Assembly (NCBI GenBank): GCA_000416085.1
Contig: KE356579.1
Coordinates: 1,246,257-1,264,499, forward strand
Source: a halophilic archaeon J07HX64
GTDB lineage: Archaea > Halobacteriota > Halobacteria > Halobacteriales > Haloarculaceae
DNA: 18,243 bases
Direction: 5' to 3'
The position numbers were made by a program, and so were the translations under genes. The notes beneath the pieces are model-generated. The model made no database searches. It was not told the origin of the DNA and saw only the letters and a program-made list of their open reading frames with translations. Positions 6,354 to 13,626 of the stretch are shown piece after piece (position 1 is the first letter of the stretch; each line of letters starts with the position of its first letter).

Positions 6354-7721
6354 ATGGATATCGACGACATCGAACAGATAACGGTGCTCGGTGCAGGCAC
6401 GATGGGCCACGGCATCGCCGAGGTTGCGGCGCTCGCCGGCTACGAGGTCGTGCTGCGGGATATAAACGACGACCTCGTGACCGAGGGGTACGAGGAGATA
6501 GAGTGGAGTCTGGGCAAACTGGCCGAGAAAGAGCGCATCAGTGACGAGGTGGCGGAGACAACGCTCGAGCGCATCCGGCCGGTCGTGGATATAGAGGAGG
6601 CCACCGCGAACACCGACGTGGTGATCGAGGCCATCGTCGAGGATATGGATATCAAACAGGAGGTGTACGCGGACCTCTCGGAGGCCGCTCCCGAGGATGC
6701 CATCTTCGCCTCGAACACATCCAGCCTCTCGATCACCGACCTCTCGGAGGCGACCGACCGGCCCGAGCAGTTCTGTGGGATGCACTTTTTCAATCCGCCC
6801 GTCCGGATGGAACTGGTCGAGGTCATCCGTGGCGAGCACACCTCGGACGAGACGATGGACACCGTTGTCGACCTCGCGGAGTCGTTCGACAAGACGCCGG
6901 TCCGGGTCCGAAAGGACAAGCCGGGTTTTATTGTCAACTCGATTCTGGTGCCGCTGATGAACGAGGCCTGCTGGCTCGTCGAGAGCGACACCGCAACGAT
7001 CGCGGAGGTCGACTCCACCACGAAGTACGACATGGGGATGCCGATGGGTGCGTTCGAACTCGGCGATCAGGTTGGCAACGATGTCACGCTACACGTACTC
7101 GAGTACATGCACGACGTGCTCGGTGACGTCTACGAGCCCTGTCCACTGCTCCAGCGGTACGTCGAGAACGACAGACTCGGAAAGAAGACCGGCGAGGGGT
7201 TCTACGACTACGAGAACGGCGGGGCGGACGTGCCCGCCGACCAGACCAGCGACGAGGTCCGCGAGCGCCTGCTCGCAACGCTCGCAAACGAGACCGGCAA
7301 ACTCATCGAAAAGGAGGTCGCCCCGCCGGCGGACATCGACGAGGCGGTCAAACTCGGCGCCGCGTTCCCGAGCGGTCCCGCGAAACAGTGTGACGAGGCA
7401 GGTCTGGACGGTCTCCTCGGGAAACTGGAGACGCTGCACGAGGAGACGGGTGCCGCCCGCTACGAGGCCTCCGATGGGCTCCGGACGGCCGCCGCGGACG
7501 GTGGCTTCTACGCCGATGACGGTGAGGACGGGAACGACGAGGACAGGGCGGGGCCCACGAGTTCGACACGATCCGTGTCGAGTACCCCGGCGAGATGGTC
7601 GGGCAGATCATCCTCGACCGGCCCCACCAGCTCAACACGATCAATCTCGAACTCATCGAGGAGTTCGAGCAGGCACTCGACACGCTCGAGGCCGACGACG
7701 ACGTGCGGGCAATCCTCCTGA
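6354..7721 (+). CDS. hbd: 3-hydroxyacyl-CoA dehydrogenase (N-terminal half of a split fusion gene)
   Basis: Oxidises 3-hydroxyacyl-CoA to 3-oxoacyl-CoA with NAD in beta-oxidation. From ATG 6354: Rossmann motif VLGAGTMGHG (11-20), SNTSSLSI (120-127), catalytic region MHFFNPPVRMELVEV (143-157) with H144 and E156, and GFIVN (191-195) opening the helical C-terminal domain. A second helical region reaches GGFYADDG (383-390). True coding ends near 7550: the frame then turns Ser/Arg-rich to 7721, while the enoyl-CoA hydratase continues in the -1 frame. One extra G in the GGGG run at 7550-7553 would join them as a single protein of about 660 residues, the layout I know from haloarchaea. The upstream ATG-less stretch from 6297 is not included. 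A TTTCAAG element at 6317-6323 may be the TATA box. Confidence 0.93.
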   Translation: MDIDDIEQITVLGAGTMGHGIAEVAALAGYEVVLRDINDDLVTEGYEEIEWSLGKLAEKERISDEVAETTLERIRPVVDIEEATANTDVVIEAIVEDMDIKQEVYADLSEAAPEDAIFASNTSSLSITDLSEATDRPEQFCGMHFFNPPVRMELVEVIRGEHTSDETMDTVVDLAESFDKTPVRVRKDKPGFIVNSILVPLMNEACWLVESDTATIAEVDSTTKYDMGMPMGAFELGDQVGNDVTLHVLEYMHDVLGDVYEPCPLLQRYVENDRLGKKTGEGFYDYENGGADVPADQTSDEVRERLLATLANETGKLIEKEVAPPADIDEAVKLGAAFPSGPAKQCDEAGLDGLLGKLETLHEETGAARYEASDGLRTAAADGGFYADDGEDGNDEDRAGPTSSTRSVSSTPARWSGRSSSTGPTSSTRSISNSSRSSSRHSTRSRPTTTCGQSS

Positions 7722-8341
7722 CCGGGGCGGGTGACCGCGCGTTTTCGGCCGGCGCCGACGCGATGGGGATGGCCGGTCAGGCCGACCCGATAAGCGCGAT
7801 CGACCTCTCGAAGGAGGGCCAGCGCGTCTGGGGCAAGGTCGAGACGCTCTCGGTGCCGGTGGTCGTCGGTATCGACGGCTACTGTCTCGGTGGCGGCATG
7901 GAGCTGTCGGCCTGTGCTGATATGCGTATCGCGACAGAGCGCTCGGAACTCGGCCAACCGGAGTTCAACCTCGGCCTGCTGCCCGGGTGGGGTGGCACCC
8001 AGCGGCTCAAGCACATCGTCGGTGAGGGCCGCGCAAAGGAGATCATCTTTACTGCGGACCGCTACGAGGCCGAGACGATGGCGGAGTACGGCTTCCTCAA
8101 CGATGTCGTCGGCAACGACGAACTCGACGAGGCGGCGCTCGAACTCGCAGAGAAACTCGCGAGTGGACCGCCGCTAGCGATGAAGTTCACGAAGGAGGCG
8201 ATGCACGCCGGCCGTGACGACACCGACGCCGGTCTCGAGGTGGAGGCGTTTGCCTTTGGCCACCTCATCACCACCGACGACGTTATCGAGGGTGTCACCA
8301 AGCTCCAGAGCGACGAGGACCCCCAGTTCGAGGGGAAGTGA
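7595..8341 (+). CDS. Enoyl-CoA hydratase (C-terminal half of a split fusion gene)
   Basis: Crotonase-fold enzyme hydrating trans-2-enoyl-CoA to 3-hydroxyacyl-CoA, the step before the partner dehydrogenase. From ATG 7595: FSAGAD (50-55) and GYCLGGGMEL (95-104) form the oxyanion hole; both catalytic Glu residues are present, E103 in GGGMEL and E123 in GQPEFNLG; PGWGGTQRL is at 130-138. Coding similarity begins upstream of this ATG: from about 7556 the same frame reads HEFDTIRVEYPGE, the first strand of the domain, inside the hydroxyacyl-CoA dehydrogenase frame. The ATG is therefore only a possible restart that loses a strand; a single-base error or mutation is likelier. The C-terminus (QFEGK) looks complete. 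Confidence 0.92.
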   Translation: MVGQIILDRPHQLNTINLELIEEFEQALDTLEADDDVRAILLTGAGDRAFSAGADAMGMAGQADPISAIDLSKEGQRVWGKVETLSVPVVVGIDGYCLGGGMELSACADMRIATERSELGQPEFNLGLLPGWGGTQRLKHIVGEGRAKEIIFTADRYEAETMAEYGFLNDVVGNDELDEAALELAEKLASGPPLAMKFTKEAMHAGRDDTDAGLEVEAFAFGHLITTDDVIEGVTKLQSDEDPQFEGK

Positions 8342-8405
8342 GCCGCTCCGGGCCGTTCCTCGAGATAACCGTGGACCCCGGTTCGCCCCGACAGCCTCGA
8401 ACTGA

Positions 8406-8436
8406 CAACAGGCCGCGGGTTCCGACCCGCTTGTTG
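8406..8436 (+). terminator. Strong hairpin between the hydratase and phospholipase D-like genes
   Basis: GCGGGT-TCCG-ACCCGC (8415-8430) is a perfect 6-bp stem with a tetraloop, extended by CAACA (8406-8410) with TGTTG (8432-8436) across an internal loop. It lies 65 nt after the hydratase stop. Only a short T-rich stretch follows, so terminator or 3'-end stabiliser are both possible. Confidence 0.4.
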
Positions 8437-8494
8437 GCGTGTCGGTCGCGGACTCGCCGGTGCCGGTCGACGGCACACACTCGGCTGTCCGCAT

Positions 8495-8500
8495 ATTTAT
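8495..8500 (+). promoter_or_regulatory. TATA box of the phospholipase D-like gene
   Basis: ATTTAT within GCATATTTATC lies about 28 nt upstream of GTG 8526. It decides the start: the longer frame from 8439 would begin upstream of its own promoter. Confidence 0.65.
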
Positions 8501-8525
8501 CTCCGATAGGACGACCAGTAACCCC

Positions 8526-10226
8526 GTGCTTCGGGAACTAACAGCGGTCGTCGTGTTCGTCGGACTCCTCGGGGTCGCGCCGGGGCTGGTCACGGCCGAC
8601 ACCGGGACCGGGAACGCCACGGGGGCCGGACTCGAGAGTCAGGCCGGGCAGTCGGTCCCCGGACCGGAGATTGTCGAACTGTACCCGGACCCGACGACAG
8701 AGGGTGACCGCGGTGAGTTCGTCACCGTCTCGCTGCCCCCCGGTACGAACCTGACCGACTACGAACTCGGTGATCAACAGGTCACGGTCTCGCTCTCGCC
8801 GACGGCTGTCAACCGGACAGACGCGAACGTGACCGACACCACCCTCGACACCGCGGAACCGGCAGCCCGGAGAGTGACCTTCTCGACAGACCCCGGGCTG
8901 ACCGGGTGGCTGACAGACCGGACCGTCGCGCCGCTGTCTGACAGTCTGGAGCTCGCAAACGGGGGAGAAACGGTCACACTGCGCCGCGACGGCGAGGCTG
9001 TCGACAGCGCCGGGTACGACCAGGCAACCGAGGGGGAGGTGTACAACACGACAACCGGGGGCTGGGAGTCGCTCGGGGCGACAGACCGGCCGGTCGTGAC
9101 CGCCGGTCCCGGAACAGTCGAGGCGTTCGTCCTGCCCGACGAACCGGACCGGGCAGTCGAGTTCCTCGACAGCGCGACAGAGCGGGTCCTGCTCGCCGGG
9201 TACACCGTCTCCTCACAGCGGGTCGTCGAGGCACTCGTCGCGGCGCTCGAGCGCGGGGTGACCGTCGAGGTGCTCGCCGACGGGTCGCCGGTCGGCGGCA
9301 TCACCGGTGAGGGGGTGGCCGCGCTCTCGGAACTCGACCGCTCGGGCGCGACGGTGCGGGTCCTCGCGGGCGAGCGAGAGCGGTTCCGCTATCACCACCC
9401 GAAGTACGCCGTCGTCGACGACCGTGCGCTCGTGACCACGGAGAACTGGAAACAGAGCGGAACCGGTGGCGGGTCGAATCGTGGCTGGGCTGTCATCACC
9501 GGTCAGGCGCCCATCGTCGAGGGACTGGTCGAAACATTCCGTGCCGACCTCAACTGGGTGGATACAGTTCCCTGGCGCCGGCACGACCCCGACCCGGTCG
9601 AGGACACCTCTGTGGCCGGTGACTACCCGCAGACGTTCGAGGCACGGGACCTGCCGGTCAACCGGACACAGTTGCTGGTCGCACCCGACAACGCGGGCGA
9701 GCGCATACGGGCAGTGATCGAGGGTGCAGAGGAGTCGGTTCTCGTGAAACAGGTCGGTATCGGTGGTCGCGGGTTCTCGCTCCTGCAGGCTGTGCTGGAC
9801 GCCGCGAAACGTGGTGTGGAGGTTCGTATCCTGCTCTCGAGTGCCTGGTACGTCGAGGAGGAGAACCGGCAGCTGGCGGCCTGGCTAACCGACCAGGCCG
9901 CGGCGGCGGACCTGCCGTTGTCTGCTCGACTCGCCGCGCCCGGCGACGCGTTCGGGAAGATACACGCGAAGGGGCTGGTCGTCGACGGTGAGCACACCCT
10001 CGTGGGCAGTGTAAACTGGAACGAGAACTCCGTCCGGAACAACCGCGAGGTTGCGCTGTTGCTGTCGGGACAGGCGGTCGGCGGCTACTTCACCGAGGTG
10101 TTCGAGGCCGACTGGCAGGCCGGGGACGGCGGGGAGAGGAGTATACCGCTCGGTATCGGACTCGCCGTACTGGCCGGAGCCGTGCTGGCGCTTCTGGGCG
10201 CGAAACGGATCAGATTCGACTCGTAG
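8526..10226 (+). CDS. Secreted, membrane-anchored phospholipase D-like protein
   Basis: This 566-residue protein has an N-terminal signal peptide (about 1-24, hydrophobic TAVVVFVGLLGVAPGLVTA), a lamin-tail-like beta domain (about 47-185, starting EIVELYPDP), two PLD catalytic repeats, and a C-terminal membrane helix (about 541-559) followed by KRIRF, so it should face outside. Repeat 1 has H291-x-K293-x4-D298 (HPKYAVVD) with TTENW after it; repeat 2 has H480-x-K482-x4-D487 (HAKGLVVD) with GSVNWNENS. Both HKD motifs are intact, implying a phosphodiesterase using a phospho-His intermediate; the substrate (lipid, nucleic acid or other) cannot be read. GTG 8526 is chosen because it starts just before the signal peptide, with a TATA box 28 nt upstream. 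It stands as its own unit. Confidence 0.92.
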   Translation: MLRELTAVVVFVGLLGVAPGLVTADTGTGNATGAGLESQAGQSVPGPEIVELYPDPTTEGDRGEFVTVSLPPGTNLTDYELGDQQVTVSLSPTAVNRTDANVTDTTLDTAEPAARRVTFSTDPGLTGWLTDRTVAPLSDSLELANGGETVTLRRDGEAVDSAGYDQATEGEVYNTTTGGWESLGATDRPVVTAGPGTVEAFVLPDEPDRAVEFLDSATERVLLAGYTVSSQRVVEALVAALERGVTVEVLADGSPVGGITGEGVAALSELDRSGATVRVLAGERERFRYHHPKYAVVDDRALVTTENWKQSGTGGGSNRGWAVITGQAPIVEGLVETFRADLNWVDTVPWRRHDPDPVEDTSVAGDYPQTFEARDLPVNRTQLLVAPDNAGERIRAVIEGAEESVLVKQVGIGGRGFSLLQAVLDAAKRGVEVRILLSSAWYVEEENRQLAAWLTDQAAAADLPLSARLAAPGDAFGKIHAKGLVVDGEHTLVGSVNWNENSVRNNREVALLLSGQAVGGYFTEVFEADWQAGDGGERSIPLGIGLAVLAGAVLALLGAKRIRFDS

Positions 10227-10269
10227 CCGCCAGCCGCCGGGGGCCGACAGTCGGTCCGGACCAGACGGC

Positions 10270-10275
10270 TTTTAT
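10270..10275 (+). promoter_or_regulatory. TATA box of cofH
   Basis: TTTTAT is centred 27-28 nt upstream of ATG 10300, which favours that ATG over the one at 10291 as a leaderless start. Confidence 0.65.
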
Positions 10276-10299
10276 CGGTAAGCAAACGATATGCTGAGG

Positions 10300-11652
10300 A
10301 TGGCAGACGCCTCCCGGCAGACGAACGTGCCCCGGGGTCAGTTCGAGTTCACACACACCCCCGAGACCGACCAGTCATTCGAGAACGCGCTCGCGAAGGC
10401 CCGTGCTGGCGACCGGTTATCGGTCGACGACGGGGTCGAGCTCCTGACAACGGGCACCGACAGCCCCGGTATCGACCCCGTTCGCAAGGAACAGGTGCTC
10501 GCGGCTGCCGACCGTCGGCGCCGGGAGGTCGTCGGCGAGACGGTGACGTTCGTCGCCAACCTCAACAACAACGTGACAACAGCCTGCAACACGGGCTGTC
10601 TGTTCTGCAACTTCAAGGACCGGTCGGAGCAGTTTCGCGTCGACAGCGACGCCACCCACGGCGGGTTCACAAAGACCCCGGCGGAATCCCGCCGGGCCGT
10701 CGAGGGAGCACTCGACCGGGGTATCTACGAGGTGACCTCGGTCAGCGGGCTTCACCCCGCGCTCGCACTCGATGGTGAGCATCGTGAACTGCTCGAAACG
10801 AGCGACCGGAGTGACCTGAACTACCGCCCGCCGGCGGCGTACGATATCGACCCCGGAAACTACTGTGAACAGATACGTGCGATGAGTGTCGACGACGTAC
10901 ACGTTCACTCGATGACACCCGAGGAGGCCTACCACGCCCGCCGTGGCACCGACTGGAGCTACGAGGCGGTGTACAATCGACTGCAGCGGGCCGGCCTCGA
11001 CAGCGTTCCCGGCACGGCCGCGGAGATACTCGTCGACGAGGTCCGCGAGGTGATCTGTCCGGCGAAGATACGCAGCGACGAGTGGGTCGAGGCGATGGAG
11101 GCGGCCGCGTCTGTTGGTCTCCCGATGACCTCGACGATAATGTACGGCCACGTCGAGAACGAGGCCCACCGGATCGAGCATCTCGACGTGATCCGTGACC
11201 TGCAGGACCGCACGGGGGCGATCACGGAGTTCGTGCCGCTCTCTTTTGTCCACGCGAACACGCCGCTGTTCGAACGCGGCATGGTCGAGGGTGGTGCCAC
11301 AACCGCCGAGGACGAGCTCATGATCGCGGTCTCGCGGCTGTATCTCGACAACATCGAGCACATCCAGTCGTCCTGGGTGAAGTACGGCGACCAGCAGGGG
11401 CTGAAGATGCTCTCCTGTGGGGCCGACGACTTCATGGGGACCATCCTCTCGGAGGAGATAACAAAGCGTGCCGGCGGCGAGTACGGGGAGGCCCGGTCGG
11501 TCGCCGAGTACGTCGAGATGATCTCCGCGATCGGGCGCACCCCGGTCGAACGGTCGACCGATTACGAGCAGTTCCGGCGGGTCGACCCCGACAACCCGCC
11601 GTTTGGTCCGAAGTTGGGTCCCCGCGCCGACGGAACACCGCTGGTGGAGTGA
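10300..11652 (+). CDS. cofH: CofH, 5-amino-6-(D-ribitylamino)uracil--L-tyrosine 4-hydroxyphenyl transferase
   Basis: Radical SAM subunit of FO synthase: it moves the 4-hydroxyphenyl group of tyrosine onto 5-amino-6-ribitylaminouracil, a precursor of the deazaflavin FO and coenzyme F420. From ATG 10300 (450 residues) the 4Fe-4S motif is C96-x3-C100-x2-C103 (ACNTGCLFCNFKD). VTSVSGLHP, VHVHSMTPEEAYHA, GTAAEILVDEVR, STIMYGHVEN, EFVPLSFVHANTPL, IQSSWVKYG and CGADDFMGT are typical of CofH. The C-terminal domain is complete. It needs CofG, which is not in this window. ATG 10291 is in frame, but promoter spacing favours 10300. It is a single-gene unit with its own TATA box. Confidence 0.96.
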   Translation: MADASRQTNVPRGQFEFTHTPETDQSFENALAKARAGDRLSVDDGVELLTTGTDSPGIDPVRKEQVLAAADRRRREVVGETVTFVANLNNNVTTACNTGCLFCNFKDRSEQFRVDSDATHGGFTKTPAESRRAVEGALDRGIYEVTSVSGLHPALALDGEHRELLETSDRSDLNYRPPAAYDIDPGNYCEQIRAMSVDDVHVHSMTPEEAYHARRGTDWSYEAVYNRLQRAGLDSVPGTAAEILVDEVREVICPAKIRSDEWVEAMEAAASVGLPMTSTIMYGHVENEAHRIEHLDVIRDLQDRTGAITEFVPLSFVHANTPLFERGMVEGGATTAEDELMIAVSRLYLDNIEHIQSSWVKYGDQQGLKMLSCGADDFMGTILSEEITKRAGGEYGEARSVAEYVEMISAIGRTPVERSTDYEQFRRVDPDNPPFGPKLGPRADGTPLVE

Positions 11653-11745
11653 ACCCGGATTGTGTTCGACGACCGGTCTCTTTACTCCGGCCTGTGTCCC
11701 TTCGGGCTCTCATAGTTGGCCCATCTGGAGGCGCAGGTCTCTGGG

Positions 11746-12486
11746 GTGTCGGAAGCCGTCAGGTACATATCACACCGGAGTCTACCCGAGACTGTGACGC
11801 GCGAAGCTGTTGTTAAGGGCTACGAGCGGTTTGTCGGGGACGCAATCGAACAGACTGTAAAGGAGTTCAGTCTCACCAGAGCCCTCCAGAACGGGGTTAG
11901 CGCTCCGGGTGGCGGTATCGTCGACAAACTGTTGAAAAACTCCGGTCGGGTCCGGCGCAACGTGGTACAGCCGGAGCTCGAGATGTACCGCGACCGGGCG
12001 TTCAAGCAGTTCGATGTGCTCCTCGAGTACGTGGCCTCCGACGAGGGGATCGACGCCTACCGCGACCAACTCGCCGATGTCGGTGCCTTCGAGCAGGAGC
12101 TCCGCGAGGACCTGCCGGGGGAGCGCCGCGAGGCGGTGCTGGATTTCATGATGGGTCGCTACGAGCGACTCGGCGAGGCGCTGGTCCCGCTGATCGACTC
12201 ACCCGAGACCGAGTTCTGGGAGGCCGCCGCTGCGGAGTTGAACGCCGAGGAGGCAACTGCCCTCGTCGAGAAACACTTCAGATACACCAGACCGCTGCGG
12301 GAGCACCCCGATGCGTTCCGGTTGGTGGCGACGATACGAGGCACAGACGTGTTCGGCCCGTTCGGTCTCGCCTTTGGCTCTATCGACGTTGTGTACACAG
12401 AGGAGGCAACCCGGGCGACGGCCGTCGCCGAGGAGGCGGTCATCGATGAGGCAAAAAACGATATCGCCGACCGGTTCGAGGTGTAG
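11746..12486 (+). CDS. Conserved hypothetical haloarchaeal protein
   Basis: I do not recognise a named family. The protein is about 246 residues, acidic, almost entirely helical, with no signal peptide, no membrane segment and no metal-binding cluster. It opens SEAVRYISHRSLPETVTREA, has a G-rich loop APGGG followed by IVDKLLKNSGRVRRN, and a second, more hydrophobic half with FGPFGLAFGSIDVVYTEEA near the C-terminus. Codon use and acidity match neighbouring real genes. The start is uncertain: GTG 11746 begins the conserved-looking part; TTG 11716 would lie 6 nt after a start predicted from TTTACT at 11681-11686; neither has a good ribosome binding site. It lies 93 nt after cofH and 81 nt before the APH-type kinase, which has its own promoter. 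Confidence 0.8.
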   Translation: MSEAVRYISHRSLPETVTREAVVKGYERFVGDAIEQTVKEFSLTRALQNGVSAPGGGIVDKLLKNSGRVRRNVVQPELEMYRDRAFKQFDVLLEYVASDEGIDAYRDQLADVGAFEQELREDLPGERREAVLDFMMGRYERLGEALVPLIDSPETEFWEAAAAELNAEEATALVEKHFRYTRPLREHPDAFRLVATIRGTDVFGPFGLAFGSIDVVYTEEATRATAVAEEAVIDEAKNDIADRFEV

Positions 12487-12536
12487 TCCGGTGTGTCTGT
12501 GGGCAGGTCACCCGTCGCGGTGGCCGGCACCCGCAG

Positions 12537-12542
12537 TTATTA
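12537..12542 (+). promoter_or_regulatory. TATA box of the APH-type kinase gene
   Basis: TTATTA is centred 27-28 nt upstream of ATG 12568, giving a leaderless transcript. Confidence 0.6.
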
Positions 12543-12567
12543 GACAGTCGAGTCCGAACTCCGAACG

Positions 12568-13626
12568 ATGCCAACACTCGAGGACCTCGTCGACCGGGAG
12601 CGTCTGCGCGGGTTCCTGACCGACCGACTGGGACCGGCCGACCAGTTCGGCGTAGAGCGCCACGACCAGGGGCTCTCGAACGAGACACTGTTTGTGACCT
12701 GGGGCGAGCGCGACCTCGTTCTCAGGCGGCCACCGCCAGGCGACACGGCCGAGACTGCACACGACGTGCTCCGGGAGTACGAGGTGCTCGACGCGCTCCA
12801 GGATAGCCCGGTGCCGGTGCCCGAGACGATCACCGCATCGGACGACGAGTCGATCGTCGGCTGCCCGTTCTACCTGATGCGGCGTCTCGACGGCGACGTG
12901 CTCCGGTTCAGCGAACCCGACCGGTTCGAGACACCCGCGTCCCGTCGGGTGCTCGGTGAGCGACTCGTCGACACGCTCGCGGCGATCCACTCTATCGACT
13001 ACGACACAGTCGGACTCGGGGGGTTCGGCCGGCCCGAGAGGTTCACCGAGCGACAGGTCGAGCGCTGGACCGGGCAGTTCGAGTGGGCGTTTCAGGAGAC
13101 AACCGCCGAGCGTGCGGTACCCACAATCGAGACTGTCGGCGAGTGGCTGGCCGCGAACGTTCCCGAGGAGCAGGCACACACACTCGTCCACGGTGACTAC
13201 AAACTCGATAACGTGCTGTTCGCGCCGGGGCAGCCACCGGAGCTCGCCGGTGTGCTCGACTGGGAGATGAGTACGCTCGGTGACCCGTTGTGTGACCTCG
13301 GCTGGCTGCTGTTTTTCTGGCTCGAGGACGGTACGGACAGTTCGGCACTCATGCAGACCATGGGACCGACGTTTCTCGGTGCAGAGGGGTACGCCTCGCG
13401 TGCCGACCTGGTCGACCGCTACGAGCAACAGACCGGTATCACCGTCGAGAATCTCAGCTTCTACCGGGTGCTCGCGGTGTACAAGATGGCCGCGCTCGGC
13501 GAGATGTTCTTTGCCCGTTACCTGATGGGCCACAGCGACAGCAGCTTCTACGCGATGATGGAGGACGGGGTGCCGGTGCTCGCCAACCAGGCGCTCGCCA
13601 TCGCAGAGGGCGACCGACCGCTGTAG
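12568..13626 (+). CDS. APH/choline-kinase-type phosphotransferase (ACAD10/11 N-domain-like)
   Basis: A 352-residue small-molecule kinase fold. QGLSNETLFVTWG (34-46) and LVLRRPP (50-56) form the nucleotide loop and the strand where many members have VLRKPP, here with Arg at the Lys position. YLMRRLDGD (102-110) is the hinge region. HGDYKLDN (208-215) is the catalytic loop with D210, and LDWEMSTLGDPLCDLG (230-245) supplies the metal-binding Asp. The 'LDWEMSTLGDP' form is typical of the branch related to the N-terminal domain of human ACAD10/ACAD11, which phosphorylates hydroxyacyl-CoAs, rather than of antibiotic kinases. Fatty-acid oxidation genes lie in the same window, which is consistent but not adjacent. 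Its 3' end is overlapped antisense by the extended kae1-bud32 frame. Confidence 0.9.
   Translation: MPTLEDLVDRERLRGFLTDRLGPADQFGVERHDQGLSNETLFVTWGERDLVLRRPPPGDTAETAHDVLREYEVLDALQDSPVPVPETITASDDESIVGCPFYLMRRLDGDVLRFSEPDRFETPASRRVLGERLVDTLAAIHSIDYDTVGLGGFGRPERFTERQVERWTGQFEWAFQETTAERAVPTIETVGEWLAANVPEEQAHTLVHGDYKLDNVLFAPGQPPELAGVLDWEMSTLGDPLCDLGWLLFFWLEDGTDSSALMQTMGPTFLGAEGYASRADLVDRYEQQTGITVENLSFYRVLAVYKMAALGEMFFARYLMGHSDSSFYAMMEDGVPVLANQALAIAEGDRPL

Noticed and set aside
7545..7560. Programmed -1 ribosomal frameshift site
   Set aside because: The sequence GGGGCCC is not aligned with the reading frame as a canonical X-XXY-YYZ heptamer and no strong downstream structure was identified; simple slippage or error is kept as an alternative in the findings.
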